Source of the DNA: Breznakiella homolactica
Lineage (GTDB): Bacteria; Spirochaetota; Spirochaetia; Treponematales; Breznakiellaceae
Assembly: GCF_016616095.2 (NCBI RefSeq)
Contig: NZ_CP067089.2
Location: 1,984,001 to 2,048,000 of the forward strand
Direction: 5' to 3'
DNA: 64,000 nt
Each line of letters opens with the position of its first letter. Within the stretch, counting starts at the first letter, position 1. Below, piece by piece: positions 43,577-53,481 of the stretch. Position numbers and translations under genes: made by a program. The notes beneath the pieces are model-generated. The model saw only the letters and a list, made by a program, of their open reading frames with translations, did no database searches and was not told the DNA's origin.

Positions 43577-44713
43577 CTACAGCTTGCCTTCCAGAGCCTT
43601 GATCACCGCTTCGCCCATGGCTTTGGTACCGACGATTTTCTCTTCGCCCTTTTTGCCGTCCCGCCGGGCAATGTCCCCGGTACGGTACCCCGCGTCGAGC
43701 ACCGCGCTGACCGCGGCTTCCACAGCGGCGGCTTCCTTCTCCAGTTTGAAGGAATACCGAAGCATCATGGCCGCGGACAGAATCGTCGCCAGGGGATTGG
43801 CAGTATCCTTCCCCGCGATGTCCGGCGCCGACCCGTGGATCGGTTCGTACATCCCCATGACGGTTCCCTTTTCCGAATCTGTACCGGCGGATCCGAGGCT
43901 GGCGGACGCCAGCATGCCGATGGAACCGGTCAGCACCGAAGCCTCATCCGACAGGATGTCGCCGAAGAGATTGCTGGTCACCATAACATCGAACTGCCCC
44001 GGAGCCCGGACAAGCTGCATGGCCGCGTTGTCAACATACATATACGTTGTTTCAATATCGGGATACTGCTTTGCCGTCTCCTGGGCAATTTCCCGCCAGA
44101 GCCGGGAGGATTCCAGGACATTAGCCTTATCCACAACGCAGAGTTTTTTGCGGCGGACCGCCGCCGCCGCGTATCCCGAGTGGAGAACCCGTTCGATCTC
44201 GGCTTTGGAGTAGGTCTCGGTATCGAAGGCGGACGTGCCGTCACTGCTCCGCCCCCGCGCTCCGAAGTACAGCCCGCCGGTGAGCTCCCGGACGATCAGG
44301 AGATCAAAACTGGGTTTGCCCTCGGGATTGCTGGCCGCCAGGACTTCATCCTTGATGGGACAGGCATCCCGGAGCTGGGGCAGCAGCGCCGCGGGCCGGA
44401 GATTCGCGAACAGGCCGAGTCCGGACCGGAGCCCCAGAAGCGCCCGCTCCGGGCGGAGATTTCCGGGGAGGGTTTCCCACTGCGGGCCGCCCACGGCACC
44501 CAGGAGAACCGCGTCGCACTGTTTTGCCGTTTCCAGGGTCGACGCAGGCAGGGGTTCGCCGGTACTGTCAATGGCGCAGCCGCCGGCTTCAAGTTCAGCG
44601 TAATTAAATATATGGCCGAACGTATCACCCACTACATCCAGAACTTCCAGGGCAGGGGCAATTACTTCGGGGCCGATACCGTCTCCGGGAATAACAGCAA
44701 TTGAATAATTCAT
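43577..44713 (-). CDS. leuB: 3-isopropylmalate dehydrogenase
   Basis: A 378-residue beta-decarboxylating dehydrogenase: [21 protein letters not shown] at the N-terminus, [11 protein letters not shown], metal ligands in [27 protein letters not shown] and cofactor region [18 protein letters not shown]. With a citramalate synthase in the same operon it may also oxidise 3-methylmalate on the way to 2-oxobutanoate. It follows the citramalate-synthase-like gene by 16 bases. LeuC and LeuD are not in the window. Confidence 0.97.
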   Translation of the reverse strand: MNYSIAVIPGDGIGPEVIAPALEVLDVVGDTFGHIFNYAELEAGGCAIDSTGEPLPASTLETAKQCDAVLLGAVGGPQWETLPGNLRPERALLGLRSGLGLFANLRPAALLPQLRDACPIKDEVLAASNPEGKPSFDLLIVRELTGGLYFGARGRSSDGTSAFDTETYSKAEIERVLHSGYAAAAVRRKKLCVVDKANVLESSRLWREIAQETAKQYPDIETTYMYVDNAAMQLVRAPGQFDVMVTSNLFGDILSDEASVLTGSIGMLASASLGSAGTDSEKGTVMGMYEPIHGSAPDIAGKDTANPLATILSAAMMLRYSFKLEKEAAAVEAAVSAVLDAGYRTGDIARRDGKKGEEKIVGTKAMGEAVIKALEGKL

Positions 44714-44729
44714 GTGATTAATAACCTCT

Positions 44730-46433
44730 CTATAAATAAGCCTTAAAACGGCGTTCTATATCGCCGATCAGTTTGTATTCTATGGAATCCACCAGGGCGG
44801 CCCGGCTTGCTTCAATAATGTCGGCGGAAACACCAACGGTACTCCAGTTTGACATGCCGTCGGTGGATTCGATGAGTACCCGGACCTTTGCGGCGGTGGC
44901 ATCCTTGCCGTCGATAACCCGGACCTTAAAGTCCGACAGCCGGACCTGTTTCAGTTCGGGGTAGAAATGGTTAAGGGCCCGGCGCAGGGCGCCGTCCAGG
45001 GCGTTCACCGGTCCGTCCCCTTCGGCGGCGGCAATTTCGGCCTGGCCGTCGACCCAGACTTTTGCCCAGGCGTGGGAACAGGTTAAGGCATCGCTGCTGG
45101 GATGTTCACTGACTACCCGGTACCCTTCAATCTTGAATAGAGGTTTGTACTTGCCCAGCTCCCGCCGGACCAGAAGCTCGAAACTGGCGTCGGCTCCTTC
45201 AAACTGCCATCCTTCGGCTTCCAGTGCTTTAAGCCGGGATGCCAGCGCGGCGGTTACGGGATGATCCTTGGTGATCGACGGATCGATTTTTTTAGCCCGC
45301 TCCGCGATTGCCGAACGGCCCCCTACTTCGCTCATGAGAAAGCGCCGGTCGTTGCCCACCTTCGCGGGATCGATATGCTCAAAGGAGCGGCTGATCTTGA
45401 GGATCCCGTCGGCGTGCATCCCCGCCTTGTGGGCAAAGGCCCGGCTGCCCACGTAGGGCATATCATCCGGAACCGCCACGTTGGCGATCTCCGCCACCCG
45501 GCGGGTGATTTCAGAGATTCGCTCCAGCTTTCCCTCCGGCAGGCAGCGCAGCCCGAGTTTAAGCTCTATGGAAGGGATTACCGCTGCCAGGGCGGTATTG
45601 CCGGACCGTTCCCCGAAACCGACCAGGGTTCCCTGAACGTGGCGGCAGCCGGCCTGGACCGCGGTGATCGTGTTGGCGCTGGCCATGTCCGCGTCATTGT
45701 GGGCGTGGATACCGATCATGGAGGAGGCCGTGACGGAGCCGCCGCCCGCCTTCACCGCGGGGACCTTCATGGATTCACTCTGCTGTATTACAGCGGCGAT
45801 CCCCGCCCTGATCGTATCCGGAAAGCAGCCGCCGTTGGTATCGCAGAGTACGATCCGGTCGGCTCCGGCTTCCAGGGCCGCCTTTATTGTCGACAGAGCA
45901 TATTCCGGATTGGCGAGCCACCCGTCAAAAAAATGCTCCGCGTCGTAGATGACGGTCTTGTTCTCTTCCTTAAAGAACGCCACCGTCTCGGCGATCATGG
46001 CCAGATTTTCCTCCAGGCTTACCCGGAGGACTTCGGTCACATGGAGATCCCAGCTTTTCCCGAAGAGCACCACCGCATCGGTTCCGGCGTCCAGGAGGCT
46101 TTTTACCATGGGATCTTCCCCGGGGGTGGTCCCCTTCTTGCGGGTTGCGCCGAAAGCGCAGAGGGTGGCATTTTCCAGTTTAAGTTCCCCGGCGATCCGG
46201 AAGAACTCCATATCCTTGGGATTGCTCCCGGGATTGCCCGCCTCTATCCAGCGGACTCCCAGTTCATCTAAGGCCTGGGCGACGGCGATTTTATCCTGTA
46301 CCGAAAAAGTTATCCCCTCCCCCTGGGCGCCGTCCCGCAGGGTGGTATCGAATATCTCAACTTCCGGATGAAACCGCTGGTCTTTCTCTAGATGCTCCTC
46401 CGGGCTTTTACCGGAATTCCGGTTTTGTTCCAT
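44730..46433 (-). CDS. cimA: (R)-citramalate synthase-like enzyme
   Basis: A 567-residue DRE-TIM aldolase: [21 protein letters not shown], metal-binding [27 protein letters not shown], then a C-terminal regulatory (LeuA-dimer) domain from about residue 410. The GAQGEG form of the motif and the second LeuA-like protein next door fit the citramalate synthase group (TIGR00977-like), which makes the isoleucine precursor from pyruvate and acetyl-CoA. I chose the ATG at 46433, which has GGAG 6 bases upstream, over 46445, 46460 and 46595; the 98 bases after leuA would then be a spacer with a small hairpin. Confidence 0.88.
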   Translation of the reverse strand: MEQNRNSGKSPEEHLEKDQRFHPEVEIFDTTLRDGAQGEGITFSVQDKIAVAQALDELGVRWIEAGNPGSNPKDMEFFRIAGELKLENATLCAFGATRKKGTTPGEDPMVKSLLDAGTDAVVLFGKSWDLHVTEVLRVSLEENLAMIAETVAFFKEENKTVIYDAEHFFDGWLANPEYALSTIKAALEAGADRIVLCDTNGGCFPDTIRAGIAAVIQQSESMKVPAVKAGGGSVTASSMIGIHAHNDADMASANTITAVQAGCRHVQGTLVGFGERSGNTALAAVIPSIELKLGLRCLPEGKLERISEITRRVAEIANVAVPDDMPYVGSRAFAHKAGMHADGILKISRSFEHIDPAKVGNDRRFLMSEVGGRSAIAERAKKIDPSITKDHPVTAALASRLKALEAEGWQFEGADASFELLVRRELGKYKPLFKIEGYRVVSEHPSSDALTCSHAWAKVWVDGQAEIAAAEGDGPVNALDGALRRALNHFYPELKQVRLSDFKVRVIDGKDATAAKVRVLIESTDGMSNWSTVGVSADIIEASRAALVDSIEYKLIGDIERRFKAYL

Positions 46434-46531
46434 ATATTTCTCCATAATAAAGGCCTTCATCGGATCTATACGGATGCTCCAATGGAGCACCCGTGAAAAC
46501 CCAAGTACGAAGCTAAGCTTCATACTCTGAT

Positions 46532-48094
46532 TCAGACACCTTTCATTGCCTCTTCCCGTTTTCCCTTGGCAACATCCGTGGCGGACAGTTCCCACTCCAT
46601 AGCGTTGATGGCGGCGATATACGCCTTAATTGAAGATTCCACCACGTCCGTGGAAATACCCCGGCCGTTCCAGAACCGGCCGTCCCAGCTGATCTTAACC
46701 GTGGTCTCGCCTTGGGCGTCCTCGCCGCCGGTGATGGCTCCCAGTTCATAGGATTCTAGGTCTGGGTCTTTGCCGGTGATCTGATCGATCGCCTTGAACG
46801 CCGCGTCGATGGGGCCGTCCCCGACGGCGACCTTTTCATGGAAACTGCCGTCCTTGTGCTGGAGCCTGATGGTACTGGTGGCGGTCAGAGCGGAACCGGA
46901 GTTGACCACCCAGCGGTCGAGCTTGTAGGTCTCGGGCACCGACGAGGCGGCCCCCATCACCAGGGCTTCGATGTCCCGGTCGCTGACCACTTTTTTCTTG
47001 TCCGCCAGAACTTTGAACTCCATGAATACCGCGTCCAGGGTTTCCTTCTCCACGGTATATCCCATATCCTTGAGGCGGTCCTCGAAGGCGTGGCGGCCGG
47101 AATGTTTGCCCAGGACCATGCGGTTCTTGGGGATACCCACGGATTCGGGGGTCATGATCTCATAGGTCGCCCGGTTTGCCATGACGCCGTGCTGGTGGAT
47201 TCCCGCTTCGTGGGCAAAGGCGTTTTCACCCACCACCGCTTTGTTGGGCTGTACCTTGACGCCGGTCACCTGGGAAACCAGGCGGCTGGTTGAATAAATC
47301 TGTGCCGTATCGATCCGGGTATCGATACCATAGAAATCCTTCCGGACCTTGAGGCCCATAACGATTTCCTCGAGGGAGGCGTTGCCGGCCCGCTCGCCGA
47401 TGCCGTTTACCGTACATTCAAGCTGGTCCGCACCGGCGGCGGCGGCGGCCAGGGTGTTGGCGACACCGAGCCCCAGGTCGTTGTGGCAGTGCACCGAAAG
47501 CCGGGCCCTGTCCATATTAGGGGTGTTCTCTTTCACGTAACCGATAAGCTTGGCGAATTCGTCGGGCATGGCGTACCCCACCGTATCCGGCACATTGACC
47601 ACCGTGGCCCCCGCGTTTATTACGGCCCCAAAGACTTTGCACAGAAAATCGGGATCACTCCGGGAAGCGTCCTCCGCGGAAAACTCCACATCGCCGCAGA
47701 ATTTTTTGGCGTAGGCCACCGCTGAAACCGCCCGTTCAATAACCTGTTCAGGGGTCATCTTCAGCTTGTACTCCATGTGGATGGGACTGGTGGCGAGGAA
47801 AATATGGATCCGGGGACTTGCCGCGTTCATTAGGGCTTCCCGGCCGGCGTCAATATCCTTTTCCAGGGACCGACACAGGCCGGCCACGGAACAGTCCTTG
47901 ATAATGCCGGCAATGGTTTTTACCGCTTCCAGGTCTCCGGGACTCGCCGCGGGGAACCCCGCTTCCATCACATCCACGCCGAGTTTTTCAAGCCGGCGGG
48001 CTACTTCCAGTTTCTCCTGGAGATTCATGCTGCATCCGGGAGCCTGTTCTCCGTCCCGGAGGGTGGTGTCAAATATCTGCGCAATACGGGCCAT
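46532..48094 (-). CDS. leuA: 2-isopropylmalate synthase
   Basis: A 520-residue enzyme joining 2-oxoisovalerate and acetyl-CoA, first step of leucine synthesis. [60 protein letters not shown] and [11 protein letters not shown] are in order, followed by the leucine-sensing C-terminal domain from about 390. The gap to ilvC is 19 bases. Confidence 0.96.
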   Translation of the reverse strand: MARIAQIFDTTLRDGEQAPGCSMNLQEKLEVARRLEKLGVDVMEAGFPAASPGDLEAVKTIAGIIKDCSVAGLCRSLEKDIDAGREALMNAASPRIHIFLATSPIHMEYKLKMTPEQVIERAVSAVAYAKKFCGDVEFSAEDASRSDPDFLCKVFGAVINAGATVVNVPDTVGYAMPDEFAKLIGYVKENTPNMDRARLSVHCHNDLGLGVANTLAAAAAGADQLECTVNGIGERAGNASLEEIVMGLKVRKDFYGIDTRIDTAQIYSTSRLVSQVTGVKVQPNKAVVGENAFAHEAGIHQHGVMANRATYEIMTPESVGIPKNRMVLGKHSGRHAFEDRLKDMGYTVEKETLDAVFMEFKVLADKKKVVSDRDIEALVMGAASSVPETYKLDRWVVNSGSALTATSTIRLQHKDGSFHEKVAVGDGPIDAAFKAIDQITGKDPDLESYELGAITGGEDAQGETTVKISWDGRFWNGRGISTDVVESSIKAYIAAINAMEWELSATDVAKGKREEAMKGV

Positions 48095-48113
48095 AGGGGC
48101 CTCCTTCCTTTAT

Positions 48114-49115
48114 CTAGACTTCAGATTTCGGGAGCCAGCTCATCATAGAGCGCAGCTCCTTTCCCACTATTTCGATGGGGTGCTGGGCTTCGATAGCCCG
48201 GGTTCTATTGAAGAAGGGACGGTTGGTCTGGTTCTCGCTGATCCAGTTCTTGGCAAAGGTGCCGTTCTGTATCTCCTTCAATACCTGGCGCATGGTGTTT
48301 TTCGTTTCCTCGGTGATGATCCGGGGACCGGTAACGTAATCGCCGTATTCGGCGGTGTCCGAGATGGAATACCGCATGTAGGAAAGACCGCCCCGGTTCA
48401 CCAGATCGATGATGAGCTTCATCTCATGCATCACCTCGAAATAGGCGCTCTCCGGCTGGTAACCCGCTTCGGTAAGCACTTCGTAACCGGCTTTCATGAG
48501 GGCCGACACGCCGCCGCAGAGGACCGCCTGTTCACCGAAGAGATCGGTTTCGGTTTCTTCCTTAAAGGTGGTCTCCAGAACACCCGCCCGGGCGCCGCCG
48601 ATTGCCGCCGCGTAGGCAAGGCCGAGGCGCTTGGCGTCTCCCGAGGCATCCTGGTACACCGCAATCAGACAGGGAACCCCCGCTCCGGCTGCGTACTGTT
48701 CCCGTACGGTGTGGCCCGGGCCCTTGGGGGCGATCATCACCACATTGATATCCTTGGGCGGAACTATCTGACCGAAGTGGATATTGAAACCGTGGGCAAA
48801 GGCCAGGGTCTTTCCGGGCTTGAGCGCGGGCTTGATGGATTCATCGTAGAGCTTCGCCTGCTTTTCATCGTTGATAAGGATCATGATAAAATCCGCGGCG
48901 GCGGCGGCGTCCTTGGCGGTCATGACCTGGAGCCCCGCTTCCTCAGCGCGTTTCCAGGATTTTGAACCTTCGTATAGGCCGACTATTACCTTCATGCCCG
49001 ATTCTTTGGCGTTGAGCGCGTGGGCGTGTCCCTGGGAACCGTACCCGATAATCGCGATGGTTTTGCCCTGTAGGGCCCCTAGGTCACAGTCTTTTTCATA
49101 GTACATAATAGCCAT
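48114..49115 (-). CDS. ilvC: Ketol-acid reductoisomerase, class I
   Basis: A 333-residue NADPH enzyme of valine and isoleucine synthesis. Rossmann motif [20 protein letters not shown]; metal ligands in the C-terminal knotted domain ([25 protein letters not shown]). The length is that of class I. A 238-base gap with inverted repeats separates it from ilvN upstream; GGAGG lies 5-6 bases before the ATG. Confidence 0.97.
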   Translation of the reverse strand: MAIMYYEKDCDLGALQGKTIAIIGYGSQGHAHALNAKESGMKVIVGLYEGSKSWKRAEEAGLQVMTAKDAAAAADFIMILINDEKQAKLYDESIKPALKPGKTLAFAHGFNIHFGQIVPPKDINVVMIAPKGPGHTVREQYAAGAGVPCLIAVYQDASGDAKRLGLAYAAAIGGARAGVLETTFKEETETDLFGEQAVLCGGVSALMKAGYEVLTEAGYQPESAYFEVMHEMKLIIDLVNRGGLSYMRYSISDTAEYGDYVTGPRIITEETKNTMRQVLKEIQNGTFAKNWISENQTNRPFFNRTRAIEAQHPIEIVGKELRSMMSWLPKSEV

Positions 49116-49195
49116 AATGCCTCCTGCACACGGTTTTTCCGTGCAAAATTAATTGTGATCAATTTCAAAAAACGGTTATTTTCGAAATCAATCCT

Positions 49196-49271
49196 GGAAA
49201 AAACAGCGTAAACTCCGCTTTTTCCTATACGTCTGCTGTTACTTTTTCAAAATTGGACATTTTGAAAAAGT
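49196..49271 (-). promoter_or_regulatory. Inverted repeats in the ilvN-ilvC gap
   Basis: In transcription order: a perfect 12-bp inverted repeat ACTTTTTCAAAA/TTTTGAAAAAGT (49241-49271), then a terminator-like stem GGAAAAA-GCG/CGC-TGTTTTTTCC (49196-49225). Between them, the first repeat encloses a possible 11-codon frame (MSNFEKVTADV) on the minus strand. This could attenuate transcription into ilvC or mark an RNA processing point. Confidence 0.55.
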
Positions 49272-49353
49272 CCTTCCTGAGAATCCGGCGCAACCATTGA
49301 CATTCCGGCGAAGCCGCTCCGAAGAGGACCGCCGCGTTCAATACCTGCGCCGG

Positions 49354-49869
49354 TTAAATGCTAATGCTTAGGGAAGGTACCGATAGTACCAGGGAGCCGC
49401 GCTCCAGGGCTACGAGGCCGGTGCGGGCGAGTTCAAGGATGCCGTAGGGGCGTAGCAGGATAAGGAGGCCTTCCAGCTTTTCAATATCACCGGTAGCCTC
49501 GACGGTAATGGTAGAAGGGGATACGTCGATAATCCGTGAGCGGAAAATAGAAGCGATTTCGATAACCGCGGGCCGGGTCGTTTCGTCGGCGCTGATTTTT
49601 ATGAGCATGATTTCCCGGCGGATACAGGATGAAGAATCCAGTTCCCGGACGGAAATTACGTCCACCAGTTTGCTGAGCTGCTTGACGATCTGTTCAAGCA
49701 CCGAATCGTCTCCGGTCACCGCTATGGTCATCCGGGAAACCGAAGGATCTTCGGTCTCCCCGACAGTCAGGCTGTCGATATTAAAACCGCGGCGGCTGAA
49801 GAGGCCGGAAACCCTGCTCAAGGTTCCCGATCGGTTTTCGACCAAGGCCGAAACCACGTGCCGTTTCAT
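49354..49869 (-). CDS. ilvN: Acetolactate synthase regulatory (small) subunit
   Basis: A 171-residue subunit with an N-terminal ACT domain (VSALVENRSGTLSRVSGLFSRRGFNIDSLTVGETED) that binds valine for feedback inhibition, and the ALS_ss_C domain. The partner IlvB is encoded about 7.5 kb downstream in the same operon, with five genes between them, which is an unusual separation. It begins 25 bases after the fused aromatic enzyme. Confidence 0.95.
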   Translation of the reverse strand: MKRHVVSALVENRSGTLSRVSGLFSRRGFNIDSLTVGETEDPSVSRMTIAVTGDDSVLEQIVKQLSKLVDVISVRELDSSSCIRREIMLIKISADETTRPAVIEIASIFRSRIIDVSPSTITVEATGDIEKLEGLLILLRPYGILELARTGLVALERGSLVLSVPSLSISI

Positions 49870-49894
49870 GCCTGCCCCCTATCCCATGGCTTCA

Positions 49895-51814
49895 TTATGA
49901 AGCCCTGTACATCCCGAGGAAACGGAAGTCCTCGGTCTTCGTCTTAAGTTCCTCCACGGCTTCATGGAAAACGGAACCCGTTTCAGGAAGTCCCACATCG
50001 ACGTAAAACATATACCGCCAGGGCTGGCCCTGGATCGGCCGTGATTCAAGCTTAGATAAATTGATACCCTTTTCGCTGAGGATTTTCAAGCATTCAAAGA
50101 GGGAACCCGGTTTATCGGAAACCGTAAACACCACCGACGCCTTGTTGGGCGTTCCCGAGCCGAGGCTCGGGGGAACCGGGGCCGCGTCGCCGCCGTTCCG
50201 CCGGGAGACAATAACGAACCGGGTATAGTTTAAGGGGTTGGTTTCGATCCCCGCCTTAAGTACCTTGAGGCCGAAGGCTTTGGCCGCGGCCTCACCGGCA
50301 ATAGCGGCAACCCTGGTGGCTCCTTCCCGGGCGATGGAAGCCACGGCGCTGGCGGTGTCGTTGCATGCCTCCAGCTGCCATTCGGGATGCTTATCGAGAA
50401 AGTCCCGGCACTGGGCGAATCCCTGGGGATGGCTGCGGACAATTTTTATGGAATCCATATCGGCTTTTTCATCCCCGATAAGGCAGTGGACAATGCGTAG
50501 CTTCAGTTCCCCCACCACGGCGATATCGGGATACCGGAGGAAGAGGTCGTAATTTTCGTGGACCGAACCGGCCAGGCTGTTTTCCACGGGCACCACCCCG
50601 TAGACCGCTGAGCCGTCAAGCACGGCATCGAAAATAGCGCTGAATGACGGACAGGAAAGCCGGGGAGCTTCCTCACCGAAGGCCCGCATGAGGGCCTGTT
50701 CGGCGAAGGCTCCGGTTTCGCCGGAAAAGGCGATCTTATCGGAAACAGGGGTTTCCGCGGTTTTTTGAAGGGAAACGCCGGGGGCCGACGGCCGGGGGGT
50801 CCGGAGAAGCTCCTTACCCACCACCGGGGCCAAAGCCTCAATATCCCGCATGAGCCGTTCGAACTGTTCCGGGTACAGGGACTGGGGCCCGTCGGAAAGA
50901 GCCTCGTCCGGGCGGGGATGAACTTCGACGGTGAGGCCGTCCGCCCCGGCGGCGATGGCCGCGAGCCCCGCGGGGCTTACCTTGGCCCGGATACCCACTG
51001 CGTGGCTCGGATCCACGATAACCGGCAGATGGGACAGGCGCTTGACCACGGGGATGGCGGAAATATCCAGGGTATTCCTGGTATAGGTCTCAAAGGTCCT
51101 GATTCCCCGTTCGCAGAGAATCACGTCCTTAGTCCCGGAGGCCAGGAGGTACTCCGCTGAAAGAAGCCATTCTTCTATGGTCGCGGATGGTCCGCGTTTG
51201 AGGAGCACCGGTTTTCCCAGGGCTCCCACTTTCTTGAGCAGCTCAAAGTTCTGCATATTCCTGGCGCCGATCTGGAACATATCCGTCAGATCGTTCATCT
51301 GGGCCGCCAGTTCCGGGGAAACTATCTCGGTCACAATGGGCATGCCGTAGGCCTCGCCGGCTTCCTTCATGTATTCCAGGCCCTTCATCCCCAGGCCCTG
51401 GAAGGCGTAGGGGCTGGACCGCGGCTTAAAAGCGCCGCCCCGGAGGATTACCGCCCCGGATTCCCTGACCCGGCCGGCGGTTTCCATGATCTGGTCCCGG
51501 CTTTCCACGGCGCAGGGACCGGCGATGACGGAAATCCGCGATCCGCCGATCTTTACGGGCCCCACCGTGACAATGGTATCCTCGGGTTTCGTTTCCCGGG
51601 AAGCCAGTTCGTAGGGTTTTGACGTGGCGGCGACCCGCTCGACCCCGGGGAGCAGCCCCAGTTCGCGGAGATCCGCCACGCCTTTTCCGGAAGCCCCGAT
51701 GAGTTCGTCTTCCCCGAAATGCTGATCCCGGACGGAAAACCCCCGGTCCCTGAGATAAATACGGACCAGTTCTTTTTCATGGGGAGAAGCATCTTTGGAT
51801 AAAACGACAATCAT
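49895..51814 (-). CDS. DAHP synthase-prephenate dehydratase fusion
   Basis: A 639-residue fusion. Residues 1-70 are the ferredoxin-like regulatory domain and 80-335 the type I-beta DAHP synthase barrel (IAGPCAVES, AFKPRSSPYAFQG, VIVDPSHAVG). After a short linker, 360-540 is prephenate dehydratase (AFSGETGAFAEQAL, GVVPVENSLAGSVHENYDLF, NYTRFVIV with the catalytic Thr) and 555-639 an ACT domain with the phenylalanine motif ESRP (590-593). No chorismate mutase domain is present. It thus joins the first step of the shikimate pathway to the last specific step of phenylalanine synthesis. GGAGG lies 8 bases before the ATG at 51814; it heads the branched-chain operon. Confidence 0.95.
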   Translation of the reverse strand: MIVVLSKDASPHEKELVRIYLRDRGFSVRDQHFGEDELIGASGKGVADLRELGLLPGVERVAATSKPYELASRETKPEDTIVTVGPVKIGGSRISVIAGPCAVESRDQIMETAGRVRESGAVILRGGAFKPRSSPYAFQGLGMKGLEYMKEAGEAYGMPIVTEIVSPELAAQMNDLTDMFQIGARNMQNFELLKKVGALGKPVLLKRGPSATIEEWLLSAEYLLASGTKDVILCERGIRTFETYTRNTLDISAIPVVKRLSHLPVIVDPSHAVGIRAKVSPAGLAAIAAGADGLTVEVHPRPDEALSDGPQSLYPEQFERLMRDIEALAPVVGKELLRTPRPSAPGVSLQKTAETPVSDKIAFSGETGAFAEQALMRAFGEEAPRLSCPSFSAIFDAVLDGSAVYGVVPVENSLAGSVHENYDLFLRYPDIAVVGELKLRIVHCLIGDEKADMDSIKIVRSHPQGFAQCRDFLDKHPEWQLEACNDTASAVASIAREGATRVAAIAGEAAAKAFGLKVLKAGIETNPLNYTRFVIVSRRNGGDAAPVPPSLGSGTPNKASVVFTVSDKPGSLFECLKILSEKGINLSKLESRPIQGQPWRYMFYVDVGLPETGSVFHEAVEELKTKTEDFRFLGMYRAS

Positions 51815-51855
51815 TGCAGGGACCTCCGAATCCCCCAAACAAATGGGTGATCCTT

Positions 51856-51884
51856 ATAGTATCCGTTCACCAGGAAATATTCAA
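51856..51884 (-). promoter_or_regulatory. Promoter of the eight-gene amino-acid operon
   Basis: On the minus strand TTGAAT (51879-51884), 17-base spacer, TACTAT (51856-51861). The predicted start near 51849 leaves a leader of about 35 bases, too short for a classical attenuator. Confidence 0.65.
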
Positions 51885-51970
51885 GGGTATTTATGCATGG
51901 ATATGCAATAAAAGGGATATCCGCTGTATTTTTTTTCACAATTAAAGAAACTGAATTATAGTTAAAGTTT

Positions 51971-52414
51971 TTATATATCCATATCCAAAAATATCCGGGC
52001 CAGGGCCTCCTGCATGGTGGTGCAGGACTGCAGAAGGGATTTCTGCTCCTCCTGGGTCAGTTGGCTGAATGCCGTGTTCATAGCTTCGTACCGGCGGTCC
52101 ATCTCATTTTCCGCCATTTTTGTCCCCTGGGGCGTAAGGGTGACAAGGATTTCCCGGCGGTCGCTGTCATTGGCAACCCGGTCCACCAAGCCCTGTGTTA
52201 CCAGCTGGTTGACCCGGTTGGAACAGGCGGAGGCCTTGAGTCCCAGGGTTTTCGCCAGTTTATTGAGGGTACATTTCTTCTGGTTGTACAGAACGAGAAT
52301 GGCCCGGATATTCAAACTGTAGCTTCTGTTCGGTTCGTTGATGATCCTGTGGAAAATACTCATGCTTCGCCAGGTATCGTAATAGGCCTTTGCCAGTCCG
52401 GGGATTGTTGTCAT
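51971..52414 (-). CDS. MarR-family transcriptional regulator
   Basis: A 147-residue winged-helix dimer-type repressor: KCTLNKLAKTLGLKASACSNRVNQLVTQGLVDRVANDSDRREILVTLTPQG contains the recognition helix and the D-x-R wing. It follows the AEC transporter gene, and a 20-bp palindrome stands directly upstream, so it probably represses itself. Other likely targets are the transporter and aldolase genes upstream. Confidence 0.92.
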   Translation of the reverse strand: MTTIPGLAKAYYDTWRSMSIFHRIINEPNRSYSLNIRAILVLYNQKKCTLNKLAKTLGLKASACSNRVNQLVTQGLVDRVANDSDRREILVTLTPQGTKMAENEMDRRYEAMNTAFSQLTQEEQKSLLQSCTTMQEALARIFLDMDI

Positions 52415-52425
52415 CGTGTCAGTCC

Positions 52426-52445
52426 TTAATAATTACTATTATTAA
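52426..52445. promoter_or_regulatory. 20-bp palindrome, candidate MarR operator
   Basis: TTAATAATTACTATTATTAA, a perfect inverted repeat of 8 bp around TACT, 11 bases upstream of the marR-type ATG. Length and symmetry fit a MarR dimer site. Confidence 0.7.
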
Positions 52446-52477
52446 TTTGCAGCATTAATAGTACATTATTGTAAATA

Positions 52478-53398
52478 TCAGAAAAGCACGAGGTACGCAA
52501 GGGCAGGAATGGTGAAAACCGCCAGGACCGTTGAGCAGACCAGGAGTTTCCCCGCGGCGGCGGTGTCGGCATGGTACCGCTGGGCCAGTATGGGAATGGT
52601 ACTGGCCGACGGCATGGCGGCAATCAGGGTCGGAACCGCCCACATATAGTAATTATCCGGAAACAGCGGACGGAGTATCCCGCACACACCCAGGGGCAGC
52701 ACCACGAGCCGCAGCAGGCAGGTAAGGTAAACCCGTTTATCCATCAGGGCCTCCCGGATCGGCAGGGACGCGATGGTGATTCCGATACTGAACATCGCCA
52801 GGGGCGTGGTGATTCCTCCGATCTGGTTAACAAAAGCCAGCAATTCCGGGCCTACCGGAATCCGCAGAAAGGACAGAATCAGTCCCAGCAGGGCGCCGAG
52901 CAACGACGGCGTCAGGAGAATATCCTTCAGCTTCCGCCCTTTTCCGCCGGATAGGATATACGCCCCCGCGGTATGGTTAAACAGACTGAAAACCACGATG
53001 AACATGGACGCGTACAGCATGGCGTCCGCGGGCCAGAACGCCCGGATTATGGGAATCCCCACAAAGGCGACATTGGAAAAAACAATACAGTACTGGTGGA
53101 CACCGGCGCTCTGTTTCGGCAGACCCAGGATTTTCGCGTAGGGTACTGAAAGAAGGAAGCATGCGCCATAGATGGAAATGGCAATCAGGAGGACAATCCC
53201 GGTTTCTCCGAGGTTGTCCGGCGAAAAGTTGGTATATACAGAAGAAAAGATCAGCATGGGCAGGGAAATATTGAAGGTAATCCCCGTTATGGTTTTGGGG
53301 GCGGAATCATCAAGTATTCCCGCTTTTTTAGCGATAAAACCGATAACAATCATCGCCACGATAAGCAGCAGCCGTATGTAGATGACACTGAAATCCAT
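52478..53398 (-). CDS. AEC-family (auxin efflux carrier type) transporter
   Basis: A 306-residue membrane protein with ten predicted helices in two repeats of five; MIVIGFIAKKAGILDD and the PMLIFSS motif are typical, as is VFSNVAFVGIPI. Bacterial members include malonate and malate carriers, so an organic acid is a reasonable substrate. Its neighbours (MarR regulator, Nramp-like transporter, aldolase) suggest a small catabolic module. A terminator separates it from the Nramp-like gene. Confidence 0.9.
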   Translation of the reverse strand: MDFSVIYIRLLLIVAMIVIGFIAKKAGILDDSAPKTITGITFNISLPMLIFSSVYTNFSPDNLGETGIVLLIAISIYGACFLLSVPYAKILGLPKQSAGVHQYCIVFSNVAFVGIPIIRAFWPADAMLYASMFIVVFSLFNHTAGAYILSGGKGRKLKDILLTPSLLGALLGLILSFLRIPVGPELLAFVNQIGGITTPLAMFSIGITIASLPIREALMDKRVYLTCLLRLVVLPLGVCGILRPLFPDNYYMWAVPTLIAAMPSASTIPILAQRYHADTAAAGKLLVCSTVLAVFTIPALAYLVLF

Positions 53399-53423
53399 GG
53401 TGGTTAACCTTCTAAAAAAACGG

Positions 53424-53464
53424 CCCCGCGATCCCGGAGCAGAGTGCGTTCCGGGATCGCGGGG
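53424..53464 (-). terminator. Strong terminator of the Nramp-like/aldolase operon
   Basis: Perfect 15-bp stem (CCCCGCGATCCCGGA and complement, 11-base loop), followed on the minus strand by T7. Confidence 0.92.
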
Positions 53465-53481
53465 TATGGCGGAATCCGGTC

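Noticed and set aside
42614-44704. A 696-codon open frame on the plus strand across ilvD and leuB
   Set aside because: It lies entirely antisense to two well-supported genes and its protein shows no motif; long antisense frames are expected in GC-rich genes with biased third positions.
49297-49302. TTGACA on the plus strand as a promoter in the ilvN-ilvC gap
   Set aside because: It points away from ilvC, has no -10 box at 16-18 bases and no plus-strand gene follows.
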